Assembly (NCBI GenBank): GCA_900318855.1 | Contig: ONMG01000149.1 | Coordinates: forward strand, 1-27,620 | Source of the DNA: an uncultured Prevotella sp. | GTDB lineage: Bacteria; Bacteroidota; Bacteroidia; Bacteroidales; Bacteroidaceae | Length of the DNA stretch: 27,620 nt | Direction of reading: 5' to 3' | In this document: positions 7,807 through 15,378 of the stretch, one piece after another | How the letters are laid out: the number at the start of each line of letters is the position of its first letter | Numbering within the stretch: the stretch's first letter is position 1 | The notes under the pieces: generated by a model | Seen by the model: the letters and a program-made list of their open reading frames with translations, nothing else | Databases searched by the model: none | Told to the model about the DNA's origin: nothing | Translations under genes and position numbers: made by a program

Positions 7807-9384
7807 TCAGATACCCATCTGATGGCTGCCCTCCTTTTTGGCGTCCTTCTTGTCGGCATGCTTCTTCCAGTATTTAGCTCCCTTCTCCTTGAGCTTGGCC
7901 GTGAATTCAGCACTGGCCTGCTCTACGGCCTCTTCTTCGGCAGCCGGAGCGAAAGCATGGCGATAGCCTTTCTGAACGTTCCAAAAACCACGTGTGAAGT
8001 CGGGCACCTGAACAGGAATGTTGCCGTTGTTCATCGAGATGCTGCCCAGTTCGGCAAGGCAGCACCACTCGGCGAGGTCGTAGACATCCATGTCAAGGGG
8101 CAGACCATGCTGCAGACAGTACACCAGACGGCTGTCCATGATGTAGTCCATGCCGCCATGACCGCCCACCTTCTTAGCCTTGGTTTCATACTTCGTGACG
8201 AGCGCATCCTCGAAGTGCTTCTCCAGCTTGCCTGCATCTTCGGCCGACATGTATTCGTGCCCCGTCATCTTGGTATTGGCTGGAGTCACGCCGCAGCTCT
8301 GCATCTGCTTGCTTGAGAGGGCATAACCCTCGACCGGATACTTGTTGGCAAAGCCCTTGGTGCCTACCACCTGGAACATGCGGTTATAGGGCTCGGGGGT
8401 CATGGTGTTGTGCTGCACCTCAATCATCTTTCCGTTCTGGGTGCTGATGAGTGTGACGGTGTGGTCGCCGTTGGCGAACTGGTCGCATTTCTGGCCAGAG
8501 AGTTTCTCCACCCATGCCTTGCCGTTAATCGACTTGGTGTCCATGGCCACGAGGGTCTTCATGCGGTCACCGCGATGGATGTCGAGCACCTGTGCGATGG
8601 GGCCCAGTCCATGAGTGGCATAGACGTCGCCGCGGAACTTCTGATTGTAGTCGAGGCGCCAGCCCAGCTTGTCGTTGGCATCTTTCTTCCAGTATTCATC
8701 CCAGAAGGGCGAGAGGTCGTGGCGGTAGGCTCCCTGCACGTATTCTACATCGCCGAACACCCCGTGCTGGGCCATGTTCAGAGTGTTGAGCTCAAAGAAG
8801 TCGTAGCAGCAGTTCTCGAGCATCATCACGTGCAGGCGGGTTTTCTCGCAGAGGTTGATGAGCTGCCATATCTCGTCGAGATTCATGGCCGAAGGCACCT
8901 CGATGGCCACGTTCTTTCCGTGCTCCAGTGCGTATTTGGCCACGGGGAAATGATGGAGCCAGTCGGTAGCGATGTAGACCACGTCGATGTCCTTTCTCTC
9001 GCAGAGCTTCTTGTAGCCGTCTTCACCGTAGTAGACGTCGGCAGGCGGCATGCTTGCATTCTTCAGGATGTTGTTGCAGCGCTCGGCGCGATCCTTCTCG
9101 TGGTCGCAGAGTGCTTTTATCTCGGTTCCGTCGATATGTGTCCATCGCTCCACGGCACCAGGGCCACGCATGCCCAGACCGACAAAGCCCACCCTGACGA
9201 CACTGAGCTTGGGTGTGGTGAGGTTGAGTGCATTCTCCTGTCCGGCAGGTCGTTGCGGCACTTCGGTCACAGCCTGTCCGTCGCTAATCTTGTAAGGCCA
9301 GTTGAATTGAGCCGATGTCTTGAGCGGCATGAGCGTTGCGGCAGCCAGAGCAAGGGCTGCCATCAAGTTCTTCTTCTGTTTCAT
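7807..9384 (-). CDS. GH109-type glycosidase (Gfo/Idh/MocA fold), secreted
   Basis: NAD-dependent glycoside hydrolase of the GH109 type, the family of alpha-N-acetylgalactosaminidases that cut by an oxidation-elimination mechanism without releasing NADH. The 525-residue protein has a Sec signal peptide (residues 1-25, ending TSAQ), a Rossmann nucleotide-binding motif GFVGLGMRG at 66-74, the EVPSA segment at 162-166 typical of Gfo/Idh/MocA proteins, and the ATHGLGP motif at 256-262 that carries a conserved active-site histidine (H258). The C-terminal 60 residues are charged and low in complexity, rich in E, A and K. Likely substrates are GalNAc-capped mucin or host glycans; another sugar specificity within the family is possible. 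It is the only intact gene of what looks like a decayed glycan-utilisation locus: a sigma/FecR wreck precedes it and no susC/susD pair is present. Confidence 0.85.
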   Translation of the reverse strand: MKQKKNLMAALALAAATLMPLKTSAQFNWPYKISDGQAVTEVPQRPAGQENALNLTTPKLSVVRVGFVGLGMRGPGAVERWTHIDGTEIKALCDHEKDRAERCNNILKNASMPPADVYYGEDGYKKLCERKDIDVVYIATDWLHHFPVAKYALEHGKNVAIEVPSAMNLDEIWQLINLCEKTRLHVMMLENCCYDFFELNTLNMAQHGVFGDVEYVQGAYRHDLSPFWDEYWKKDANDKLGWRLDYNQKFRGDVYATHGLGPIAQVLDIHRGDRMKTLVAMDTKSINGKAWVEKLSGQKCDQFANGDHTVTLISTQNGKMIEVQHNTMTPEPYNRMFQVVGTKGFANKYPVEGYALSSKQMQSCGVTPANTKMTGHEYMSAEDAGKLEKHFEDALVTKYETKAKKVGGHGGMDYIMDSRLVYCLQHGLPLDMDVYDLAEWCCLAELGSISMNNGNIPVQVPDFTRGFWNVQKGYRHAFAPAAEEEAVEQASAEFTAKLKEKGAKYWKKHADKKDAKKEGSHQMGI

Positions 9385-9404
9385 TGCGTTTGTAGTTAGT
9401 TATA

Positions 9405-9434
9405 TTAATATGTATAGTGCTTCTTAGCCTTCAT
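9405..9434 (-). pseudogene. Possible nine-codon stub of a lost downstream gene
   Basis: An ATG overlaps the TGA stop of the sigma/FecR chimera (ATGA arrangement) and opens a frame reading MKAKKHYTY before TAA. FecR genes of this kind are usually followed by a TonB-dependent receptor (SusC) gene, whose signal peptides often begin with such a lysine-rich stretch. It may therefore be the remaining start of a deleted susC. With nine codons this cannot be shown from sequence alone. Confidence 0.2.
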
Positions 9435-9883
9435 TGCGCTTGTATCACCACTACGTTGCCTTCCTGCCTATAGCTGAAGGGCCGCGATGTGGCCTTGAGT
9501 ATGCGTAGTACCTCTGTCAAACTCTCGCCTTGGCGGAATTTCACGTGATAGGAGCCCGTGAACTTTTTAGGGGTCTCACAGACGATGCGCACACCGTAGG
9601 TATGCTCGGCCACGGAGCAGTGCTCGAAGTGGTTGTAAATAGCGTTCTTCGCCATCCGGAAGAGGAATGCGCCCATATTGCTCACTACCGGTATCTCCTC
9701 CCGGCGGAGCCACAGTTTGAGGAAGATGTCGCTGCAGAGGTCCTTAGCCGTTTCCTCATCCTTCACAAAGCCATGGATGAAGGCCTGCAGCTTGGGCTGC
9801 CAATGCAGGAACAGACTCTTGAAGGTCTGTGCATCTCCAGAGGTCGACGGTAGGCCGGTATCTTCAAATTCCTTTGCTGACAT
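9431..9883 (-). pseudogene. Chimeric remnant: ECF sigma N-terminus fused to FecR anti-sigma C-terminus
   Basis: The 150-codon frame joins pieces of two different proteins. Residues 1 to about 95 are the N-terminus and region 2 of an ECF sigma-70 factor of the Bacteroidetes polysaccharide-utilisation type: KSLFLHWQPKLQAFIHGFV, then DEETAKDLCSDIFLKLW and the FLFRMAKNAIYNHFEH core-binding helix. From about residue 98 (VRIVCETPKKFTGSYH, then QGESLTEVLRILKATS, ending SYRQEGNVVVIQ) it is the C-terminal DUF4974-type domain of a FecR-family anti-sigma factor. Sigma region 4 and the FecR N-terminal, membrane-spanning and FecR domains are absent. The joint lies near 9592-9605. The simplest explanation is one in-frame deletion across adjacent sigma and fecR genes. 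A promoter -7 box remains upstream and the frame is open, so a short protein could still be made, but it should not work as a sigma factor. The start at 9883 is where sigma homology begins; the frame is open to 10312 but that extension is not protein-like. Confidence 0.8.
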
Positions 9884-9924
9884 CTCGTATTTATGGCCAA
9901 AGGCTCTTGATTCTGTTTTCGATG

Positions 9925-9932
9925 CAAACTTA
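9925..9932 (-). promoter_or_regulatory. -7 box upstream of the sigma/FecR chimera
   Basis: The minus strand reads TAAGTTTG, matching TAnnTTTG, 41 bp before the sigma start codon. No matching -33 box at 19-21 nt was found. It may now drive the GH109 gene through the chimera, since no closer consensus promoter is visible. Confidence 0.45.
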
Positions 9933-10512
9933 CACAAAATCCTTGGAATTAGGGTACTGCAAGCCTGAAAATAATAGGTGAACCAGGAAAAAAACATGGG
10001 CTGCTTTTGTATGGACGTCATGCCGTCACTCCAGGTGCCGGAGTGCCGGTGTGGAAACAAAGGCGCGGGGTGGCCTGCGTGGGGAGATATGGCAAGGAAG
10101 TCCTGTACCGGTGTCAGGGACTGGCATACGGGCAGAACTTCCTCTCCGATATTTCTTTCGGCCTTGCTGGTGCGGGTGAAAGAAAACGGGTCACAGAATA
10201 TTTTCTGTGGGTTAGTGAAGGCCAGTTTTGTGTGCACACGGAACATGAGACACGTAATATTACAGCCTCGACTCTTGTTCACCATGAAGAACTTTATCCA
10301 ATTAGTGCGCAAGACAGCTTCTGATTGGGGAATCTATGCGCACCCATACGGAGACTTCTCTTAAGACACCCTGCGCAGCGGCTATACCGTGTACCTCTTC
10401 GGGGCACTGCTCCCATCACCAATTCTTTTGGCTTCCGGTGTGATGAGCCGATGCCTTTGATGGCAGGCCTCCCTGAGCGTTTCGAGTATGGGGCAGCATG
10501 CTTACGGCATTT

Positions 10513-10596
10513 GGCGTATATGTCTCCGCCTTATGGCGTACATAGCTCCGCCTTTTGACGTAGATGTCTCCGCCAATTGGCGTAACATCCGTCACC
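10513..10596. repeat. 22-bp-period tandem repeat (array B)
   Basis: Four units, each an 18-bp core plus a 4-nt A/T spacer. The cores are GGCGTATATGTCTCCGCC (10513-10530), GGCGTACATAGCTCCGCC (10535-10552), GACGTAGATGTCTCCGCC (10557-10574) and a more diverged GGCGTAACATCCGTCACC (10579-10596). Spacers are TTAT, TTTT and AATT. The first two cores have inverted GGCG/CGCC ends; the third has a weaker GACG/CGCC. The period is not a multiple of three, so it is unlikely to encode a peptide repeat. Confidence 0.8.
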
Positions 10597-10953
10597 GTTG
10601 GGGCACAGCGTTCCGATGTTGCCGATTGTAAACGGATGTAGCCGAAGCCGTCAAGGAGCAAGTCATTACCGTGTCGGGCAATGCAACCCGACAGAAAAAC
10701 AGTGTAAGGTCAGGATGATAAAGTATGACATACAGCATCTTTCGAATGCCCAGGGTAGGGGCATCAGCCGTCCTTGAGTGCAGCTCTCCCTGCAGCACCT
10801 TCTCGCCGACTGCCAAAATCGAGGAGATGGCAGGGCGCAACACCCCACTGACACGTGTCGACATGAGGGTGGAGCTGTCGGTGGTGGCCGAGTTTGTGGA
10901 GAGTCAGCTTGCCCCTGAAAATATCCTTCGCCTCAAGAAAACCGCACTTTTCC

Positions 10954-10984
10954 TTTGCTGTTACTTTCCTTTGCACTACCTTTG
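10954..10984 (+). promoter_or_regulatory. Consensus promoter upstream of the dnaX fragment and glmS
   Basis: TTTG (10954-10957) is followed after exactly 19 nt by TACCTTTG (10977-10984). It aligns base for base in layout with the promoter of intact dnaX at 13361-13391, including the shared TTTGCTGTT and CTTTGCAG segments, so it appears to be a duplicate of it. It is the nearest consensus promoter upstream of glmS, implying a leader of roughly 330 nt that includes the dnaX remnant. Confidence 0.7.
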
Positions 10985-11075
10985 CAGCGAACTTTTTGGA
11001 CAAGCCGAAAACAAAGGCGGTAAATAACAACCTTATCGGTCTTGTTATGTAGAAGTATAACAGCAAACCGTCATA

Positions 11076-11289
11076 ATGGAAGACTATATCGTGGTGGCGC
11101 GTAAGTTCAGACCAGTGACTTTCGATGCTGTGGTGGGAGTGCCGGCACTTACGAGCCCGATGCTGACTGAAATAAAAGGTGGAGGACATCAAGGCTCTGA
11201 TGGTTCAAATGCGCATTCCGCCTCAGGTGAGGAAGTACAAGTGGTTCATCATCGATGAGGTGCACAGGCTCTCGTCGCAGACTTTCTAT
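11076..11289 (+). pseudogene. Internally deleted duplicate of the dnaX 5' end
   Basis: This fragment copies two separate parts of the intact dnaX gene at 13417. Its first part reads MEDYIVVARKFRPVTFDAVVG, nearly identical to DnaX residues 1-21, and similarity continues to about codon 27. It then jumps to sequence matching DnaX from about residue 102 (KVEDIKALM through IIDEVH-LSSQ-F). Roughly 75 codons with the Walker A motif and zinc cysteines are missing, the joint shifts the frame, and the reading frame from the ATG ends at 11258. Homology stops near 11289, 33 bp before glmS. Upstream, similarity to the dnaX promoter region extends back to about 10935. It cannot encode a clamp-loader subunit; it now forms leader sequence for glmS. 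Confidence 0.85.
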
Positions 11290-11322
11290 AGAACGAACTT
11301 ATTACAGAGAAAACAATAGCTT

Positions 11323-13167
11323 ATGTGTGGAATTGTTGGATATATTGGTAACCGTGATGCTTATGGCGTGCTCATCAATGGCCTTCACCGTTTGGAATAC
11401 CGTGGTTACGATTCAGCTGGTGTGGCACTCATCAGTGCCGATGACAAACTCAACGTCTATAAAGCCAAGGGTAAGGTCAGCGACCTCGAGCTTGCCGCCA
11501 AGGGCAAGGACTGCTCCGGCACTATAGGTATCGCCCACACTCGATGGGCTACCCATGGTGAGCCGTCGCTGCGCAACGCCCATCCCCATGTCTCGGAGTC
11601 GGGTAACCTCGTCATCGTGCACAATGGAATCATCGAGAACTTCACTGTCCTCAAAGAGCAGCTCTCTAAGCGCGGCTTCCATTTCAAGAGTGACACCGAT
11701 ACCGAGGTCCTCGTGCAACTCATAGAATATGCTCAGAACAAGCACCACTGCTCGCTCGCTGAGGCTGTGCGACACGCTTTGGCGAAGTGTATCGGTGCCT
11801 ATGCCATCGCCGTCATTGACCGCCGTGACCCCGACACCATTGTCGCCGCACGCAAAGGCTCACCCCTCGTCATCGGTGTGACGAAAGACAACACCGAGTT
11901 CTTCATTGCCTCCGACGCCACGCCTATCGCGGAATACACGAAGGAGGTGGTCTATATGGACGACAAGCAGATTGCCGTCTGCCACCGGGGTGAGCCCTTG
12001 AAGGTCATCGACCTGCGCAACAAGAGCATCAGCGTCAACGTCAAGCAGATAGACATGGACCTTGACATGCTGGACCGTGGCGGATTCCCTCACTTCATGC
12101 TCAAGGAGATTTTCGACCAGCCCCGCTGCCTGCGCGACTGCATGAGTGGTCGTCTCTTCGACGATGAGGTAGTGCTCTCCGCCGTGCACAACAACCGTGC
12201 GCGTCTGCTCTCGGCCACACGTTTCATCATCGTGGCCTGCGGCACCTCATGGCATGCCGGACTCGTGGGTAAGCAGCTCATCGAGCATTTCTGCAAGATT
12301 CCCGTAGAGGTCGACTACGCCTCTGAGTTCCGCTACCGCGACCCTGTCATCTATCCCACCGATGTCGTCATCGCCATCTCACAGAGTGGTGAGACCGCCG
12401 ACACTCTCGCTGCCATCAAAATGGCCAAGGATAAAGGTGCCTACATCTTCGGCATCGTCAACGCCGTGGGTTCCAGCATAGCCCGCGAGACCCACACGGG
12501 TATCTACATCCATGTAGGGCCGGAGATTGGAGTGGCTTCGACAAAGGCCTTCACAGGACAGCTCACTTGTCTGACACTCCTCACCCTGGCTTTAGCCGAC
12601 GCCAAGGGTACATTGAGCCATGACGAGTTTGCGGCGCTGACGCACGAGCTGAGGCTCATCCCTGATAAGATTGAAGCCATTCTGAAGAAGAATGACGCCA
12701 TTAAGAGTCTGGCGCGCGTCTACACCTATGCCTCCAACTTCCTCTACCTCGGGCGCGGCTGGAACTATCCCGTGGCCTTGGAAGGGGCACTGAAGCTCAA
12801 GGAGATAAGCTATATCCATGCTGAGGGCTATCCGGCCGCAGAGATGAAACATGGCCCTATCGCCTTGGTTGACAACATGATGCCGGTGCTCTTCGTTGCC
12901 ACCCATCATCAGGGCTACGAGAAGATTGTGTCGAACATGCAGGAGGTCAAGGCGCGTGGCGGACGTATCATCGCCGTCATCACTGAGGGCGACACATCGA
13001 TGGAGAAGATCGTCGACGAGACCATCAGCATCCCGTCGACGCTGGCACCCCTGGCACCGCTGCTCACTGTCATCCCCTTGCAACTCTTGGCTTACCATAT
13101 CGCTGTTGAGAAGGGGCTTAACGTTGATGAGCCCCGTAACTTGGCCAAGAGTGTCACTGTGGAGTGA
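11323..13167 (+). CDS. glmS: Glutamine--fructose-6-phosphate aminotransferase (isomerizing)
   Basis: Makes glucosamine 6-phosphate from fructose 6-phosphate and glutamine, the first committed step towards UDP-GlcNAc for peptidoglycan and lipid A. The 614-residue length is usual. Residues 1 to about 220 form the class II glutaminase domain with the catalytic Cys2 (MCGIVGYIG) and HRLEYRGYDSAG. Two SIS sugar-isomerase domains follow, with the SQSGETADTLAA motif in the first and the conserved C-terminus PRNLAKSVTVE. The cytosolic enzyme appears intact. No nearby consensus promoter lies between the dnaX fragment and the start codon, so transcription probably begins at 10954-10984. The leader shows no glmS-ribozyme-like structure that I can recognise. 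A clear intrinsic terminator follows the gene. Confidence 0.97.
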   Translation: MCGIVGYIGNRDAYGVLINGLHRLEYRGYDSAGVALISADDKLNVYKAKGKVSDLELAAKGKDCSGTIGIAHTRWATHGEPSLRNAHPHVSESGNLVIVHNGIIENFTVLKEQLSKRGFHFKSDTDTEVLVQLIEYAQNKHHCSLAEAVRHALAKCIGAYAIAVIDRRDPDTIVAARKGSPLVIGVTKDNTEFFIASDATPIAEYTKEVVYMDDKQIAVCHRGEPLKVIDLRNKSISVNVKQIDMDLDMLDRGGFPHFMLKEIFDQPRCLRDCMSGRLFDDEVVLSAVHNNRARLLSATRFIIVACGTSWHAGLVGKQLIEHFCKIPVEVDYASEFRYRDPVIYPTDVVIAISQSGETADTLAAIKMAKDKGAYIFGIVNAVGSSIARETHTGIYIHVGPEIGVASTKAFTGQLTCLTLLTLALADAKGTLSHDEFAALTHELRLIPDKIEAILKKNDAIKSLARVYTYASNFLYLGRGWNYPVALEGALKLKEISYIHAEGYPAAEMKHGPIALVDNMMPVLFVATHHQGYEKIVSNMQEVKARGGRIIAVITEGDTSMEKIVDETISIPSTLAPLAPLLTVIPLQLLAYHIAVEKGLNVDEPRNLAKSVTVE

Positions 13168-13189
13168 CAACGTGCCCGAAGAGGCTGAA

Positions 13190-13220
13190 GAATGGAATTC
13201 AATATGAGTTCCATTCTTTT
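13190..13220 (+). terminator. Intrinsic terminator of glmS
   Basis: GAATGGAATTC (13190-13200) pairs with GAGTTCCATTC (13206-13216), an 11-bp stem with one T-G wobble and a 5-nt loop, followed directly by TTTTC. It starts 23 bp after the glmS stop codon. Confidence 0.8.
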
Positions 13221-13360
13221 CAAAGTAGTGCTATGCAATGGACAAAGGAACGACCCTGCCGAAAGGCCTGCGGGGACCTCGGCCTGCCAAAGGAGGCAAT
13301 AATAAAGGTAGAATCCTCAAAATAAAGCTAACGCACTTTGAAAGAAAAAGCCCTTTTTAC

Positions 13361-13391
13361 TTTGCTGTTTGTTTCGATTGCATTAACTTTG
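13361..13391 (+). promoter_or_regulatory. Promoter of dnaX
   Basis: TTTG (13361-13364), 19-nt spacer, TAACTTTG (13384-13391): a full Bacteroidetes promoter 26 bp upstream of the dnaX start. The same layout and much of the sequence recur at 10954-10984. Confidence 0.75.
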
Positions 13392-13416
13392 CAGAAAAGA
13401 CTTATTACCCTGACAA

Positions 13417-15180
13417 ATGGAAGACTATATCGTATCGGCGCGTAAGTACAGACCAATGACTTTCGATGCCGTTGTGGGGCAGCCAGCACTTACGACAACA
13501 TTGAAGAATGCGGTGAAAAGCAAGAAGCTGGCACATGCCTATCTTTTTTGTGGTCCACGAGGAGTCGGAAAGACAACCTGCGCGCGCATCTTTGCTAAGG
13601 CCATCAACTGTCTGAATCCAACCGCCGAAGGCGAGGCTTGCAATGAGTGCGAGAGTTGCAAGGCCTTCAATGAGGGGCGGTCGTACAACATTTTCGAGCT
13701 CGATGCTGCCAGTAATAATAAGGTGGAGGACATCAAGGCTCTGATGGACCAGACGCGCATTCCGCCTCAGGTGGGGAAGTACAAGGTGTTCATCATCGAC
13801 GAGGTGCACATGCTCTCGTCGCAGGCTTTCAATGCTTTCCTCAAGACCCTTGAGGAGCCGCCTGCTCACGTCATCTTCATTCTGGCCACTACGGAGAAGA
13901 ACAAGATTCTGCCTACCATCATCTCGCGTTGTCAGATTTACGATTTCGAGCGTATGACAGTGCCGGAGATTATCAATCATCTTAAGATGGTAGCGGGTAA
14001 GGAAGGCATTCAGTACGAAGAAGAAGCGCTGAACGTGATTGCTGAGAAAGCTGATGGAGGTATGCGCGATGCCCTGTCGATTTTCGACCAGGCAGCCAGC
14101 TTCTCACAGGGCAACATCACCTACGAGAAGGTGCTTCAGGACTTGAATGTGCTCGACAGCGAGAATTATTTCAGAATCATTGACCTGGCACTTCAGAATA
14201 AGGTGAGCGACATCATGCTCCTGCTTAATGGCATCATCGGCCGTGGCTTCGATGGAGGAAACCTGATTAACGGACTAGCCTCTCATGTTAGAAACGTGCT
14301 CATGGCGAAGGATGAGTCGACGCTGCCTTTGTTGGAGACGAGTGATCGGCAACGCGGGCGTTTCAAAGAACAGGCAAAGCGTTGCCCGGCTAACTTCCTG
14401 TACAAGGCACTGCAGATTATGAACCAGTGTGATGTCAACTACCGACAGAGCAGTAACAAACGGCTTTTGGTGGAGCTCACACTCATCGAAGTGGCTCAGA
14501 TAACGCAGTCCGATGGCGATGATAAGCCTGGTGCGGGGCGTCGCCCTAAGCGTTTGAAAATCCTGTTCAAGAATCTGATGGCCAGCGCTCAGGCAAAACC
14601 GGTCCAGCAGGTGGCTGGTCTGAGAGCACAGGTGCATCAACGTCCGCAGACAATCGCGACGGCTGTCAACCGCCCTGCTGCTCAGTTGGGTAACCCGCTT
14701 GCTGCACTGGGGCAGGGGAAGGTTATGACGAACTTCGGTTTCACTTTTAAGTCGATTCTGGGTGGGGGTAAGCAGACTGAATCGAATCATCAGCAAGCTG
14801 CACAAACTGGTGAAGAGTCTTCCTTCACACAAGAGCAGCTTAATGTGGAATGGGTCGCTATGTGCAATGAAATGGCCCAGGAGCTCAGGGGGATGTCAGC
14901 CCGCTTGAAGAATATGATACCGCAAATCACTAACATGCCAGTCATCGAGTTGGCTGTTGACAACGATTTCTTAAAAGAGGAGATAGAGAAGCTCAAACCT
15001 AATCTCTCGGCTACACTCAGAAAGAGGCTCCATAACTCCAAGTTGCAGATATCGCTGCGTATTGCGGCAAAGGAAGAGGTAAAAGTGGCCCTCACGGGCA
15101 AACAACTATTCGATAAGATGAGAAAGGACAATGCTTCGATAGAGCATCTGCGCACCGCCTTTAATCTTGAGTTGTCGTGA
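13417..15180 (+). CDS. dnaX: DNA polymerase III subunit gamma/tau
   Basis: ATP-dependent clamp-loader subunit that places the sliding clamp on DNA and bridges the replisome. The 587-residue protein has a AAA+ module at the N-terminus: Walker A GPRGVGKT at 46-53, four zinc-binding cysteines C65, C75, C78 and C81, Walker B with DEVH at 128-131, and the sensor SRC motif in TIISRCQIYDF. The collar region follows to about 370, then a variable Q- and A-rich linker (about 390-480) and a C-terminal polymerase-binding domain as in tau. I see no clear frameshift signal for a separate gamma form. Start is fixed by the MEDYIVSARKYRP N-terminus and the promoter 26 bp upstream. A damaged partial copy lies upstream of glmS. 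Confidence 0.95.
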   Translation: MEDYIVSARKYRPMTFDAVVGQPALTTTLKNAVKSKKLAHAYLFCGPRGVGKTTCARIFAKAINCLNPTAEGEACNECESCKAFNEGRSYNIFELDAASNNKVEDIKALMDQTRIPPQVGKYKVFIIDEVHMLSSQAFNAFLKTLEEPPAHVIFILATTEKNKILPTIISRCQIYDFERMTVPEIINHLKMVAGKEGIQYEEEALNVIAEKADGGMRDALSIFDQAASFSQGNITYEKVLQDLNVLDSENYFRIIDLALQNKVSDIMLLLNGIIGRGFDGGNLINGLASHVRNVLMAKDESTLPLLETSDRQRGRFKEQAKRCPANFLYKALQIMNQCDVNYRQSSNKRLLVELTLIEVAQITQSDGDDKPGAGRRPKRLKILFKNLMASAQAKPVQQVAGLRAQVHQRPQTIATAVNRPAAQLGNPLAALGQGKVMTNFGFTFKSILGGGKQTESNHQQAAQTGEESSFTQEQLNVEWVAMCNEMAQELRGMSARLKNMIPQITNMPVIELAVDNDFLKEEIEKLKPNLSATLRKRLHNSKLQISLRIAAKEEVKVALTGKQLFDKMRKDNASIEHLRTAFNLELS

Positions 15181-15365
15181 TTCTTCATACGGATCCTTCG
15201 TGCGCATATAAAGTGAATACGGTAGATGCATTGTTCAGACTGCACCCTCAAAAGCCCTATGTCCTTGTATGGCAATAGGTGCCCAAAAGGGATGCCGAAT
15301 AAGCCGAATAGAAGGTTTTATAAATAATTGGCATACCCTTTTAGTCTTTTTCGGATTTATTTTCC

Positions 15366-15373
15366 TACTTTTG
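15366..15373 (+). promoter_or_regulatory. -7 box for the DivIC/FtsB-like gene
   Basis: TACTTTTG matches TAnnTTTG, but ends only 5 bp before the ATG at 15379. If used, transcription would start at or next to the start codon, giving a leaderless or nearly leaderless mRNA. The -33 match (TTAG at 15341-15344) is weak. Confidence 0.45.
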
Positions 15374-15378
15374 CACCT

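Larger units (their letters stand above)
9884..11075. other. Long intergenic region without a recognisable gene
   Basis: About 1.2 kb between the sigma/FecR remnant and the dnaX-like fragment. Several frames of 60-140 codons are open on both strands, but none gives a protein I recognise and none has a signal peptide, domain motif or promoter at a sensible distance. The region contains the -7 box at 9925-9932, a 22-bp-period repeat at 10513-10596 and a consensus promoter at 10954-10984. It may be decayed coding sequence from the same event that damaged the sigma/FecR locus. Confidence 0.5.

Noticed and set aside
8410..9399. 329-codon plus-strand frame opposite the GH109 gene
   Set aside because: Antisense shadow of a well-supported gene, with a composition rich in V, H and L typical of such shadows.
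9884..10312. Upstream extension of the sigma/FecR frame by 143 codons
   Set aside because: The extension has no sigma-like or other recognisable sequence, the -7 box at 9925-9932 lies inside it, and sigma factors of this type begin close to MSAKEF.
10513..10596. CRISPR array
   Set aside because: The units are directly adjacent with 4-nt spacers of nearly constant composition, too short for spacers, and no cas genes are present.
10725..11027. 100-codon plus-strand frame upstream of the dnaX fragment
   Set aside because: No recognisable domain, and its end overlaps the duplicated promoter region, which argues against it being a gene.
10985..11322. A glmS ribozyme or riboswitch in the glmS leader
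   Set aside because: The leader is accounted for by the dnaX-derived fragment, and no glmS-ribozyme core could be recognised by eye. The ATAACAA/TTGTTAT inverted repeat at 11024-11048 is only 7 bp.
14275..14832. Minus-strand frame of 185 codons inside dnaX
   Set aside because: Antisense to conserved DnaX sequence; no supporting signal.
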